DNA of 64,000 bases from Henricia sp. BOLD:AAB3569 (lineage: Eukaryota; Echinodermata; Asteroidea; Spinulosida; Echinasteridae). This document shows positions 39,313 through 49,930 of the stretch, piece by piece. The DNA is taken from contig JBBELK010001231.1 of assembly GCA_037783545.1 (NCBI GenBank), forward strand, positions 1 through 64,000. The letters are read 5' to 3'. Every line of letters begins with the position of its first letter. Positions within the stretch are counted from its first letter, which is position 1. The notes under the pieces are model-generated. The model was given only the letters and a program-made list of their open reading frames with translations, had not been told where the DNA came from and ran no database searches. Made by a program: the position numbers and the translations under genes.

Positions 39313-40020
39313 TTTTCAACTTTACTTATATAACATATTAGTCTATAGTGGTTTCTTTAAAAGTGTTATTTTTTACAGCTTATACTTTGGGGTTTTCTTG
39401 TCAGAAGTACGATACTTGAGTGACTTTCATTGAATTTGAAACAACATAGCTTAATTCCCTCTACTTTTTAGTTGTAAAACCATTTTGAATTTATGTTCTC
39501 CCTGCATTTACACTTGAAATTCTGGACTTTACTTTGACTCTTGTGTAGTTTTTGGCTTTCTTGACATAATTTCCTTTTCTGTACTTTTAAAAACGTGCTT
39601 TTTAATTGGCATTTCATTGTCCTGACCCATTGAAGGACACATGGTGTGCCTGGCTAAGGATTAGTGGTTTTATTACCTCCTGAATATTTATAAGTTCCTA
39701 GGTCTCTTGTTTAGTTTATTGCACCCTCCCTGGCTCCAATGTATAATGTATTTTCCATTTAATTAATTATTTGCTTCTTTGGTTTTGTTCGTTTACAGGT
39801 TCCCTGATTTTGCCTCTAGGTTTTTACTTTACACTGTGTTGGTGCATTTCAAGTTTAAGAATTTAGTTTAGTTATTAAGTTTAGTTGATTATTTGGTCCG
39901 TTTCATTTTGGTGTCATTATTCATTAAACCTTTCTTTAAAAACAGTTCCCGACTTGGTCATTAGGTCCCCGGTGTCATTTTATTCAGTTTTATTGAGTTG
40001 TGTCATTTTTCACGGTTACA
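39313..40020. mobile_element. Right part of the split TGTA...TACA element (probable solo LTR)
   Basis: AT-rich, non-coding, ending TTTTTCACGGTTACA before the CAAT duplication at 40021-40024. The stretch ATTCATTAAACC...AACAGTTCCCGAC near 39920 resembles the polyadenylation/U5 part of an LTR, which supports the solo-LTR reading. No internal retrotransposon genes occur in the window. Confidence 0.55.
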
Positions 40021-40410
40021 CAATCATTTGTCAAATTTGCAGGACAAGTGTGGAATGTAGTTTAGTTCTAACAAGAAACATTTTAAGTTCCTCGGGAAAT
40101 TCCTTGACTTCCAAATTAGCGAGTATCCTTGGCACAAGATAGACATCGAGAAGTGGCTGACAAGGCGCTTGTATGCCCGGCAGTGACTCTGCCGGTTTTG
40201 GGCGAAAATTTCTTAATTTTCCAGGACAATTGTGGACTATAGTTTGGTTTTATCCGGCAAAATTTGAAGTTCATCGGGAAATTCCCCGACTTCCAAATTA
40301 GCGAGTATCCCGGCCACAAGAAGTGGCTGACTGTGGGAAAACAGCTTGTACTTTGTAGACAGGCAGGATAGTTTTAGCTAAACTCGTAAGTAACAGACAG
40401 ACTTCAAATT
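40021..40410. repeat. Relic satellite monomers, right half
   Basis: The monomer interrupted at 15536 resumes here with CAATCATTTGTCAAATTTGC and GGACAAGTGTGGAATGTAG. About two further monomers follow at a ~182-bp spacing (TTGAAGTTCATCGGGAAATT, CCAAATTAGCGAGTATCCCG, CTGACTGTGGGAAAACAGC). Homology fades after about 40410. Confidence 0.85.
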
Positions 40411-40663
40411 TTGCCTGCTTAAACAGAACTACATGTATCTCGCTAACCTGTACTGCCAATTTGAACAGTTTCCCGTTGAAACCGACCGAGTTATTTGAAA
40501 ATGTAGCTGAAACTCCCTACCGGCACACTAAAAATTCGCACAAGCAGCACCGTTATGTGCAAAACGAATGGAGAAACGCGTTGCCATGCAAGTAGCGTGA
40601 ACCGTTTTCAAAGAAGTGAGCGCGTCCGCGCGGAAATTAACGTCACACTCTGCTATCGAATAA
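40411..40663. other. Spacer with no recognisable feature
   Basis: Mixed-composition sequence without an open frame or clear repeat. Fragments such as TTCAAATTTTGCC may be the last traces of the relic satellite. Confidence 0.4.
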
Positions 40664-40806
40664 GGCTGGATCCGAATTAGTGGCTTTGGCTGTGGCTATG
40701 GCTGTTGCCATGCTGTTGCTATGGGCGGACAATGAAAGTCCTTAGAAACAGCATAGCAACAGCCGCAGCCGCAGTCACAGCCAAAGCCACTCATTCGGAT
40801 CCAGCC
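40664..40806. mobile_element. Hairpin MITE with TAA duplication
   Basis: GGCTGGATCCGAATTAGTGG at the left and CCACTCATTCGGATCCAGCC at the right are inverted repeats extending through GGCTTTGGCTGTGGCT to the middle. The flanks are TAA on both sides. The whole 143 bp can fold. A TAA duplication fits PIF/Harbinger-type elements. Confidence 0.9.
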
Positions 40807-41205
40807 TAAGATAATATATAATGAACAAATTACCAAGATTAGAGAAAAAAAAGTCTACGGATGAAACTGACCCGCGACGTCAAGGTTCCAATTCGACCAA
40901 AGCATTCATTAAATAAATAAAGAGGTCAAGCGCCCCTTATATTTATCTGTCACGGCAAAATTAGGAATGCTCCTTGATTTTACCGTTTGCCACAACAGGT
41001 CACTTTCTCTATAAAAATTGGCAAAATATGGGCATAACTTTACTCACGGGTTCTTTATTCTTGTGAAGGTGTGATGTCCCAAATTACTGCAGATCTTAAA
41101 AGATCTGCTTGGTTTTACCTGCATAAATCGATGCAAAAAGTGTAAACTGAAAATAGTACATTTTCAGTGGGGTGTATATCATTTGCAGATAAAACGAAGA
41201 AATTT
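40807..41205. other. Spacer with no recognisable feature
   Basis: AT-rich; no open frame or repeat boundary that I can support. Confidence 0.4.
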
Positions 41206-41598
41206 TGTTCGTATACATTGAACAAAGATTTTAAGGAAATTACCTCGTGGAATCAACACATAATGTAATTTTAAGATATACTTCCCACTTGCACGTTTGT
41301 CGCAAGTGTTGCTTTTCTGTAGAAAAATCACGTTTACTTCCTCAAAAATTGCCTTCAGTTAGTGCACAAGATAACCATTCACGCGCGCGCGGAGCGCCCT
41401 CTGTTGTCGCGCTTACGCACAGACCGCTCGCCACGTCATTTTGTGCATCACTTTATGCAGTAATTTTATCATTTATTTATCTCAGAAATGCAACATTTGC
41501 GACGGAGGTTTCAGTGGGAAGTATATCTTAGAATTGAATAAGCTATCGATTCCAACATATAAATTTACCCAAATCCGTGTTCAATGTATATGAAAAAA
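41206..41598. mobile_element. Foldback/MITE-like element, complete copy
   Basis: About 90 bp at each end are imperfect inverted repeats: TTCGTATACATTGAACAAAG and AAGATATACTTCCCACTTGC at the left versus AGTGGGAAGTATATCTTAG and TTCAATGTATATGAA at the right. The left part recurs at 45931-46032. No coding capacity in the GC-richer centre. Confidence 0.65.
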
Positions 41599-42883
41599 AT
41601 ACCAAAACGGATTCCAGGAAGCAGCAGCATAACTAAATGTTGATAAACTGCCTTGCAGCAATTTCAACCACATAGATGCAGCAATACTTCAGAAAATCAG
41701 AAAAATCCTTGAATGGTTTTTGTGTTGCATGTTTTTTGTTAAACAGCTTCAGTTAAATACAAAAAGGAAATAATTGAGTATTGATCAAAGCTTCAGACCT
41801 CGTGTGCAAAAACACACGAGAGAGGCTGAAAATTGTCGGTGTTTCCTTCACTCATTTTCCCCCATCAAATATGCACTTACCGATGCTTGATGAGTCATTA
41901 ACAAAATTTAAAAAAAATCTTATCAACTTCTTGACTCTTACCTGTCGGGATGTTGATCATGCATTATTACCAGGGCTGACGCAAAGGCGGGAAATTGAAA
42001 CTAGGAATCCAACGTAAAAGTGTTGTAGTGTTCAGCAGAAGCACATTTTGACGATCGTTGCTTCTGTTTTTGCTCGCAACGCTCCAAAAATCCTTGGCGA
42101 ACGAGATTCTCCATTCAGGTAGAATTACTGGCAAATATCGTATCCATGCACGACCCAAATACAACACAGCAATAAAGGTAGGCCAACACAAGTCGGCAGC
42201 TACACGAGCCTGACAAAATGGCGAGCCAAAACGACACACATCTCCGTTGCAGTTTTGTATTCGCGGCTTCTAACGCAACGCACCTACAAAAACACACCAC
42301 AGCAAACGCTGAACCAAGCCAACAATTCGATCCGTCCTAGACATTCCTCTTTTGCATAAAGGGCTTCAGTTGCTATAAAACGGTTGTAGTTGAGAACAAG
42401 GGGACACGCCCTATCGGTTTTGCATCCTCTTTCCTACCAGAAACTGTAGTATAGACCACGTGTGCTGAACGGTGATGTGTTTATACAGAAACCAGGCTGC
42501 TTACCTGCCTAAATTGAAATGTTGCGCACCTCGCAAACAAAAAAATGTATCTTTGACAGATTATCTTTCATACTGCTCACATCTCAAACATTCCACGCAT
42601 TGTGTACAAAATTGCTGCGCTATAGTACAAGTTAACTTTTAGTTTGGAATATTGTGTAATTTCCAGTAGCAGCGCAAAACCTGAATATAAATAACATTAT
42701 TAAAACAAATTGCGCGGATCAATTGCGATGTGTCCGCCTGTCCTAAACGAGCTGACATAAACAATCTGACGGGCAAACCCCTTCCTGGTGGGAAAACCCC
42801 CTCCTGTACTTTGTAGGCCTACATGCAAAGTAAAAAAATGCGTTCGGTTATTTTGCACTTCGAATTCATGTAGGCTACCTATT
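41599..42883. other. 1.3 kb without a recognised gene or element
   Basis: Short overlapping open frames on both strands, none with a motif, signal peptide or splice context I can support. No clear tandem or inverted repeats. Confidence 0.45.
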
Positions 42884-43362
42884 TTAAAGATAGTATACAT
42901 GATTGGTAAACTGTTACAAATAGTTTTATCCCCCTATGTGATTGAAGATATCCATAATTAAAACCAACCTGAGAAAAAACCAGCTCCGTATACTTCGTCT
43001 AACGTTTGAGAAAATAGTAAAAAAAGGGGTTTGCAGTAATTTCGCCCCACAACCACTTCGCCCTGAACCACGGCGAAGAGTTTTTGGGGCGAAGTGTTTT
43101 TGGGGCGAGGTATTGTTTAGACGAAGTGGTTTGGGGCGAAATGGCACTTGGGCGAAATGGTTTTGGGGCGAATTGAATTTACTTCTCGCGGGGCAAAAAA
43201 TAATTGTTTTGCTCATTTCTCAAAAACTATAGCACTTCAGACAAAACCATTTTAGAGGAAGATTTCTGCCGTCATCACATTTATGTCGTGTAAGTTATGT
43301 GTAAATCTGTGAACATTTCTGATTCTTCGAGATACCAATCGTGTATAGGCCCTACTGCCTTT
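42884..43362. repeat. Dispersed repeat with GGGGCGAA minisatellite, copy 1
   Basis: TTTAAAGATAGTATACATGA, ACTATAGCACTTCAGACAAA and GTGAACATTTCTGATT are shared in order with 54341-54577. This copy includes an expanded run of TTTGGGGCGAAGTGG-like units (about 43030-43180) in both orientations, reduced to two units in the other copy. Confidence 0.8.
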
Positions 43363-43653
43363 AAAGTGCGATGATCATCTTGATTTTAGTACAGTATATG
43401 GAGCATGTCGGCATATTTTCTGTCACCACGGAGCTGTGTCGCATCCAAAGTCAGTAATTGTAATCGTTGCGGAAGACGGAACTCACCACAGTATCAAAGA
43501 TAAACTGGTAGAATGTCGATTCTTGAACTATTTTTGGAAAATGAGTAAAAACATTGCCGAGTTGGCGTCCGCCTCATATGTTTACGCAGACGTAGCCGGG
43601 CAATTTTGTCATCCAATCCCATACGCATTGAGAACGTCGATGTATACATGCAA

Positions 43654-43845
43654 CTAGAAAAAAATAAAGTTTACGCTTACTTGGGTTTTGTTTCTGCATT
43701 TTGTCTTTTTGGTTCCACACTTGCAAACACTCGTACATTCCTGTGATGCGCTCTTGCAGGGGCAAGCTCCCCGACAGTGACAGGTGTTTCTGCAAACGCA
43801 ACTCACCGGCTCGCCAGTATAAGCCAGCTCAGGCTCAGATTGCAT
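43654..43845 (-). pseudogene. Cys-rich (CXC-like) C-terminal protein remnant of a mobile element
   Basis: The minus-strand frame contains CVCRNTCHCRGACPC followed by KSASQECTSVCKCG and TKKTKCRN. The pattern C-x-C-x(6)-C-x(3)-C-x-C-x(6)-C-x-N resembles the Cys-rich tails I know from proteins of mobile elements in marine invertebrates. The frame reaches a possible donor (CAAGTAAGCG). Only about 60 codons exist and no catalytic domain is near, so it is a fragment trapped between inverted arms. Family assignment is by pattern memory, not by search. Confidence 0.4.
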
Positions 43846-43884
43846 ATAAGACGCCTTTATGCACCTATTAATCGTTCCCTCACC

Positions 43885-44130
43885 ACTCCTCTCCTCCCCC
43901 CCGCGCTGCCCCGCCCCCTAGGTGGGGTTTGGTAACTTTTTTTCATGCCCCAGGGTGGGGCATTGGACCCTTGTTATGTGCATTTGTATACAAGACGCAC
44001 ACGTTTTTCACCCGAGGGTAGTGATTTTTGTCACCTAAATGTTGCCCCAGGGGTGGGGATTTTGTCAGGCAAAAAGTGAAAATCCCCACCTCTTAGGTGG
44101 GGTAGCCTGGGGGAGGGGAGAGGGGGACGG
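43885..44130. repeat. Cluster of GGGG/CCCC hairpins
   Basis: CCCCCTAGGTGGGG, GCCCCAGGGTGGGGC, CCCCAGGGGTGGGG and CCCCACCTCTTAGGTGGGG occur within 250 bp, in the loop of the foldback element. Each can form a small stem, and the stretch is strongly strand-asymmetric at its edges. Confidence 0.7.
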
Positions 44131-44741
44131 GTCACAATAAACTTTATCGACGTTCTCAATGCATTATGGGATTGGATGACAAAATTGCCCGGCCAAATGT
44201 GCATTAACCTATAAACTCATTTTCACAAAAACTAAAAAGAGTTCAAGAATCAACCTCCCACCACTTTATCTTTGACACATATCAAACATTCTGACAAACA
44301 AGTCCCGAAACAGAAATGTTGCAATGGCGATATATACTTCTTTTTACCTTGACCAAAATTCGAACCTATATAGGCACAGACCCCATATGACCGCAGTGCC
44401 ATTTTGCGTTCAAGTTTGCGTTTTGATGTGCAATTTCAACGCTTTGCAACGTTCGCCAATAATTCTAGTACATGTACGAATTGTGCGCGCAATGCCACCT
44501 GAACGAGTTGGTTGGTCATATTTTTATCCAGCACGATCCAAAGAATGGCAAAACGTTTGATTCGCTTGACTGATTTTGATGCAATCAAGATTATTTTTCA
44601 TGCAAGAAAAACTATTCCCTATTATATCAGGATCTGCGGAAAACAGGTTGCCTGGATCTGGACATTTTTGGGGACTAATTAAGTGGCTTCCCGGAGTGAG
44701 TTCCTTTTTTGGGTGTAGTGGTCAGCTTTAATCATGGCCAG

Positions 44742-45178
44742 CTGCGTTCAAAACATGCGGACGTTTGTTAACGTTGGTGCCAACGTTTTGCTCAATGTGG
44801 AACGGATTGCTTCTAGTTGGCAAAATGGCCAAAATACATTGTCACGATGGCAGTGCCCACAGTCCCAGCGATCGCAGTGACGATGTAACGTGCCTCTCCG
44901 CTGCTTACCAAATTTGTGAGGAAATGCGACACGTTGCTATTAATTGTACAGGGAGAAAACCACGAAAGGTGCAATTAATTTGCTATTTTCCGAACTGCAA
45001 ACCATAGTCTGTCATCTTTCATGTCGCGCACGCCATTTTGAAATGGCTCGCGAACACAGCGAACAATCCAAAAGTTTGTTGGCCAACGTTGGCGAACGTT
45101 GGTAGCGCACGATTCGTTCCACTCGAAATTGTTGGCCAACGTTTTCAAACGTTCGCGTATATGCGGAACACAGCCCAG
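44742..45178. mobile_element. MITE with GCCAACGTT subterminal repeats
   Basis: Left CTGCGTTCAAAACATGCGGA, GGTGCCAACGTTTTG, ATGTGGAACGGATTG pairs with right ATTCGTTCCACTCG, TTGGCCAACGTTTTC, ATATGCGGAACACAGCC. GGCCAACGTTGGCGAACGTTGG repeats occur inside the right end. About 437 bp; the open frame inside has no recognised motif. Confidence 0.75.
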
Positions 45179-45930
45179 GTTTCGAAGCAGACTTGAAAGC
45201 GATTCCAGAGCGATCAAGCGATCACAGTAACAGTCAAAAAGTAAAAAGGTGTTCTGTATTCAACAACCTTTTTGTTTGTCAATAAACCTCCTGTTTAAAA
45301 TCCCTTGAGGATGTTTATGGAGGATTTTCCATCAAGGAATCATCAAGGAATTTTCCGTGGGCAATAAAAAAAAATAAATAAATAGGCCCAGTACAGTATA
45401 TTAATTAGTGAAACAAATTATGACCACGCGTGTGCAGGGCGCTGAGCTCGAATGCACCGAGCTGCACCCACCGTGCGATCCGAAAATTTCCGAACTCACA
45501 CTCCGAACTCACTCTCACGACTGTGGCCTGCCCAACTTATGTGTCCGACCCAGTTTGGGTCGTTTCACGTCGGACTCAGTTCGGCCGCAAAGGTCATTTT
45601 TCTGCACCAGAATCAACCAACGAAGCCGTCGCGTCGATAACGGAAGCTGTTCACTGGACCATGAACGAACCAGTGATGAAGCCGCGAAAATAGGCACCTG
45701 TACGTTCCAAGGCAAAGGTAAGACAAATGTGTAACCATGCGTGTCCTCAATGAACAAAGACCACAGCCACAAGATCTGAACTTACTGAAGACCATGGGTT
45801 GCTATTCAGTAAGCCGTCTATTGACAAAACAATCTGCATACCAATTTTGTAAAGCTGTCTAAAGGAGCGTGTTCATAAAATTTGCAATTACCAATTTAGA
45901 TGTGAAAGCAAAAAGGGCATTTTTTTTCGT
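45179..45930. other. GC-richer segment, possible exon-donor junction
   Basis: From about 45420 to 45720 all three plus-strand frames are open for 60-110 codons, ending at a good donor context, GGCAAAGGTAAGAC (45713-45725). This could be a first exon or chance in a GC-richer tract. The encoded peptides show no domain or signal sequence, and no matching acceptor or partner exon is recognised downstream. Confidence 0.2.
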
Positions 45931-46032
45931 ATACATTGAACAAAGATTTTAATGAAATTACCTCCTGGAATCAACAGATAATGTAATTTTAAGATATAGG
46001 CCTAATTCCCACTTGCACTTTTGTCGCAAATG
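45931..46032. repeat. Partial second copy of the 41206-41598 element
   Basis: TTCGTATACATTGAACAAAG, AATTACCTCCTGGAATCAAC and TCCCACTTGCACTTTTGTCG match 41207-41305. The copy is cut at TCGCAAATG by the next element. TAGAAAAAT after that element (46669) may be its continuation, as in TGTAGAAAAATCACG at 41320. Confidence 0.75.
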
Positions 46033-46668
46033 CCAGCAAACAATAAAACCTTTTAAAAACGTGTAAAAACGTTTTTCAAAAGTGTCTTATGTTTTCTAAA
46101 CGTTGGCAAAAATGTTTTTGGACGTTATTTTGTGGACACTTTTACGTGTTTCGGACGTCACAGGAAAAAAAAGTACCGTCTGAAATGTTTTATATACGTT
46201 TAAAAAGTTTTTGAAGACGAAAACGTAAGAGACCAATATAAAACGTACGTGCGTTTGTTTATGTTTGAAGAATTCCAGGACAAAACGTTTTACAAACGTC
46301 CGAACATAACGTGTTATGTCAGTACCCCATCTAACGTCCTTAAAACGTGTTTTGGACGTCATAGAAAAAATGTACCGTCGTGAAACGTTTCATGCACGTT
46401 AATAAAACGTTGCTGAAGATAAAAACGTAAGTAACCTATATAAAACCTACACGTAAATTCAATTTTTTTTCAGGAGTCCTAGGAAAAACGTTTTACAAAC
46501 GTCCAAATAAAACGTTTTTGTCGGTACCTTTTCTAACGTCCTAAAAACGTGCCATGAGAAAATGTACCATTTTGGAACGTTTCATACACGTTAATAAAAC
46601 GTTTTATTAGACAAAAACCTAAATCACCTTTATAAAACTTTTCCAATACGTTTTGTGAACGTTTGCTG
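46033..46668. mobile_element. CAGCAAAC-ended element with three ~197-bp AACGTTT-rich repeats
   Basis: It begins CAGCAAACAATAAAACC and ends GTTTTGTGAACGTTTGCTG, short inverted ends. Inside, three repeats of about 197 bp start near 46153, 46352 and 46548. They share (A)AATGTACCGT, CGTTAATAAAACGTT, AAAAACGTAAG and TATAAAAC, and are dense in AACGTTT words. It lies inside the element fragment at 45931. Confidence 0.7.
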
Positions 46669-46685
46669 TAGAAAAATAACATTGG

Positions 46686-46727
46686 AGGGTGGGTGGGAGG
46701 GTGGGGGTGCGGGTGGGCGACTGGGGA
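46686..46727 (+). other. G-quadruplex-like tract
   Basis: GGGTGGGTGGGAGGGTGGGG is followed by further GGG runs within 42 bp. Loops of one base make it a strong intramolecular quadruplex candidate on the plus strand. Confidence 0.8.
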
Positions 46728-48022
46728 TAGACAGTAAAGTTAGCAGCTCTCACGTACTGTCAAAATACAAAACAATTCAAGTTGAATACAGGGTATTTGG
46801 TACCACTGTGCAGCAGTGGGTGATTTTGTTTTGGGTGAAATTTGCCAAGCAAGATTTTGGGTTACAATGATAGTACACTGCTCCAGATCTCTAAAGACTT
46901 CACAAGCACAGACAATGTTAGTCCAGTTCTCGGTAGTAACTTTCCTGCAGGATGGAATGGCATTATGTACACAAAATAACCGGTCAAGTGTTGAAGCATA
47001 AAAGTCAACTCGCAAACTTAGAAGAATCTCTTTACTGTTGCATGCGGTGCAACATTCTTAGAGTTTCTACCAATTGTGTCTCGTGGGACGTACAGCTAGT
47101 AATAAGCGGAGTGCAAATTTGTTCATCTTTATCATTATTTATTTACTTGTATCATAGAAACAAGTCTGAGCAACAAATTTAGTACAAGTCAAGAGTGGAT
47201 TCCTTGCTATAAAAAAATGAAGCTTCTCCACTAAGCACACGAAATAACCAAAATAATAATTAAATAAATATTATAATTACACTTTCGTTATTGGGTTGTG
47301 TTGGTCTTATTTCGCACAACCTCTCTGTTACAACTTTATATAAATAAATATATTAATAATCTTATTTTAAATCAACCTTTCTCGTTTTATCCGACACAAT
47401 TTGACCGTCTTGGCAAATTACAAAATATACATCGTCTTTGCGACTGAAAATAGTTCTGCTAATTTCAAACTGAGAAAATTATCCCTGCTGCGGATAACCG
47501 CGAGAACCGACCGTGATAGTAGCCGGCTAGGAAAACTCGAAAAACTTAGAGAAAATTGAGAACGTAGTTTGGCTCCAGGCTTGCTATCTCTTGCCAACCA
47601 ATTGGATTCTCCCAAAGTGGATCGTACCAAGATAAATTACGAAAACAAATAGTTTTATTAAAATTAATAAAATTACACATCTGCTGGGTGGAGCGAGCCA
47701 ACGTGATGGTCCCGCCACACCCAGGTCGCCCTCAAAATACGCAGCTAACATTTTTGCTTACGTACCATGGAGAAACTAAATGCTAATTCCCGCAGGCAAT
47801 CAACCGCACGTTTGTTTTTTTTTAGGTCTGGCAGACAACAGAAGAGTGCAAATTTCGATTTGGATATTAATTTAAAAAAATAAAAACAAAATAGAATTTG
47901 TAAACATTGTTGAATTTAGAAACCTTTTTGGTATAAAAATATACCCAAATAAAACTGCACCTTATTTTGTGTCTGCCTTACTTTTAAAAAAACTAATTAT
48001 ATGTAGACTTAAAATTGAGTAC
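46728..48022. other. 1.3 kb without a recognised gene or element
   Basis: AT-rich sequence with short unconvincing open frames. I see no tRNA, transposon ends or tandem repeat. Confidence 0.45.
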
Positions 48023-48095
48023 ATCACGGAGTGATTCCTTGTTCAACATAAATGTAATTTTTTTTAAAAATCCTGGCCGAATCCCGAGATCAGTC

Positions 48096-48549
48096 GCGAA
48101 AACCACCAGAGAGAGCCTCGCTTTGTGAATACGGGGCGGCCGGTTACCCGCACTCACTACCGACCGAGTACAGGGCAGATCCCTGCACATTGCGGACCGA
48201 GTACGGGGCGGTTCCCCGCACTTCGCGATAACTAAGCACGAGGCGGTTCCCCACACTTCGCGAGCGAATAAATAATAAGAAATAACTAATAAAACCCTAC
48301 ACGACTACGCGACGAGGCTAGCGACGACCGGATACCACCAGAGAGCCTCGCTCTGTGAGTACGGGGCGGCCGGTTACCCGCACTCACTACCGACCGAGTA
48401 CAGGGCAGATCCCTGCACATTGCGGACCGAGTACGGGGCGGTTCCCCGCACTTCGCGATAACTAAGCACGAGGCGGTTCCCCACACTTCGCGAGCGAATA
48501 AATAATAAGAAATAACCAATAAAACCCAACACGACTACGCGACGAGGCT
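48096..48549. repeat. Tandem duplication of a GC-rich 230-bp segment
   Basis: ACGGGGCGGCCGGTTACCCG occurs at 48131 and 48361, and about 210 bp around it are repeated with few changes. Each copy contains three ~35-bp subrepeats of the form GAGTACGGGGCGGTTCCCCG, which can fold as GGGG...CCCC. The block lies between ATCACGGAGTG (48023) and CACTCCGTGAT (48610), which may be ends of a host element. Confidence 0.85.
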
Positions 48550-48842
48550 GATTACCGAAAATCAAGACTGGGCCAAGAACAGTTCAAAACTGGCTTAAGT
48601 TATGTATTGCACTCCGTGATTTCCCCATGTTATATAAACAAATTAGCTTTTTTAAGTGTTGGAATTAAAACATTTCAAATTGATCTGAAAGTTATTTTGC
48701 ATTACATTGTTCATTTGTGTTTAACTTTGCGTAAATTTAATTACCTATCTGCAACCTCGGATTATTCTTTTAAACTTTGTTTATTAACACGCTAAGTGAA
48801 AATTAAAATTAGCTTTTTGAAAGTGATGAGGTTTCTTGTTAT

Positions 48843-49053
48843 CAGGGGCGGATCCTTTTCAAAAACAAAATTAAAACACCTTTCCTGCTTAAAGAGGTTA
48901 AATATTTTCTCAGATCGCACCACAGAGCATCTAGAATCCAGAATCCATCTAGAATCCGTTAAAGGCTTCGGGCTCGCTATTTCATTGTCAGCATTTCATG
49001 CTTAAACATTTCATGCACCCCCGCCCCTTTTCAAAATCCTGGATCCGCCCCTG
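48843..49053. mobile_element. hAT-like MITE
   Basis: Ends CAGGGGCGGATCC and GGATCCGCCCCTG, flanked by GTTAT at 48838-48842 and 49054-49058. CAGGGGCGGATCC termini are familiar from hAT-type MITEs; hAT elements usually give 8-bp duplications, and only 5 bp agree here. 211 bp, no coding capacity. Confidence 0.75.
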
Positions 49054-49199
49054 GTTATAGCCAATGTTGAATGGTTTTAAAACTCTTAATAAAATAAACA
49101 GCCTGATTAGGCCTAGCGTTAATTAATGCATTGAAATCTGCACACTCTTTGCAAAATCCCTACTGGAAAATGACGTTTTCTTCGTATGTTGCTCTGACA

Positions 49200-49393
49200 G
49201 AGATGCCAACATTGCAATTTGAAAAAGAGTAATTTGCCACAGGGCACTCACTTTGGATTCGGAATTTTATAACTTAAAACCAAGCCCTATTTAAACCCCA
49301 CATTTGAAGCTATGCATTCTAGAATTATGTCACAATACCGATTGTCATTGGGCGCAATAATTGTACAAACGTCTAAATCATGTTGGCATCTCT
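49200..49393. mobile_element. Small inverted-repeat element
   Basis: AGAGATGCCAACAT near 49200 and ATGTTGGCATCTCT near 49379 are perfect 14-bp inverted repeats about 165 bp apart. The sequence between has no frame. Ends and duplication are uncertain. Confidence 0.5.
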
Positions 49394-49717
49394 GCTCCGA
49401 CATTTAGTATCAACATAAATTACAACCTACAATTATGTTGTTGCTCTTGCATGCACTCGTCTTGGCACCAGTTCTGGCATATATCCTTGGCAACTAGCAG
49501 TCTTGGAAATGCGTTTTGAAACGGGCAACTGGTGAAAGCTGAAACATTTTCAACAAAGCAGGACAGATTCATGTTAATTACTTGAGAGGAATGCAATATC
49601 AACATTAAATGTAACATCATAACTTGGGATATTACGTTTGTTACTTTGGCCAGTTGCGCTCCATGCAACACCGAGAGACAAATTGGGTTTATAGGTGAAA
49701 ACTTCAGTATACTACTG

Positions 49718-49790
49718 TGCCTTATAGCTCAGCTGGTAGAGTGTCTGCCCAGCAAGTCAGAAGTCTCGGGTTCGAATCCCAGGCCCATGT
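49718..49790 (+). repeat. tRNA-like sequence (SINE head or tRNA pseudogene)
   Basis: An A box (TAGCTCAGCTGG, 49725-49736) and a perfect B box (GGTTCGAATCC, 49769-49779) are 32 bp apart, right for a pol III internal promoter. The D arm pairs (GCTC with GAGT). The anticodon loop would read CCAGCAA (Ala-AGC-like) but has C instead of U33, the anticodon stem is poor and the acceptor arms do not pair. No CCA or clear T-run terminator follows at once. A SINE head or decayed tRNA is more likely than a working tRNA gene. Confidence 0.6.
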
Positions 49791-49930
49791 GATTTTTCGC
49801 TCATCCCAAGTAAGTTTGCTTGATAGTGTAAATGCATGAACGTGTTAAGTCATACAAAGCAAGGTCCTTAAAGTGTTTTGAACTCATTACGTGTATATTT
49901 TCTTTAAAAATTGGGAGAAAATGCACTTAA

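Larger units (their letters stand above)
43480..44290. mobile_element. Foldback-type element with ~150-bp arms
   Basis: The left arm (about 43488-43650) contains TCAAAGATAAACTGG, TCGATTCTTGAACT and CCGGGCAATTTTGTCATCCA. The right arm (about 44145-44282) carries the same in inverse, including TGGATGACAAAATTGCCCGG. Between the arms are a Cys-rich coding remnant and G-rich hairpins. Ends and target duplication are not resolved. Confidence 0.75.

Noticed and set aside
49718..49790. Functional tRNA-Ala gene
   Set aside because: A and B boxes are present, but the acceptor stem does not pair, U33 is replaced by C and the anticodon stem is mismatched.
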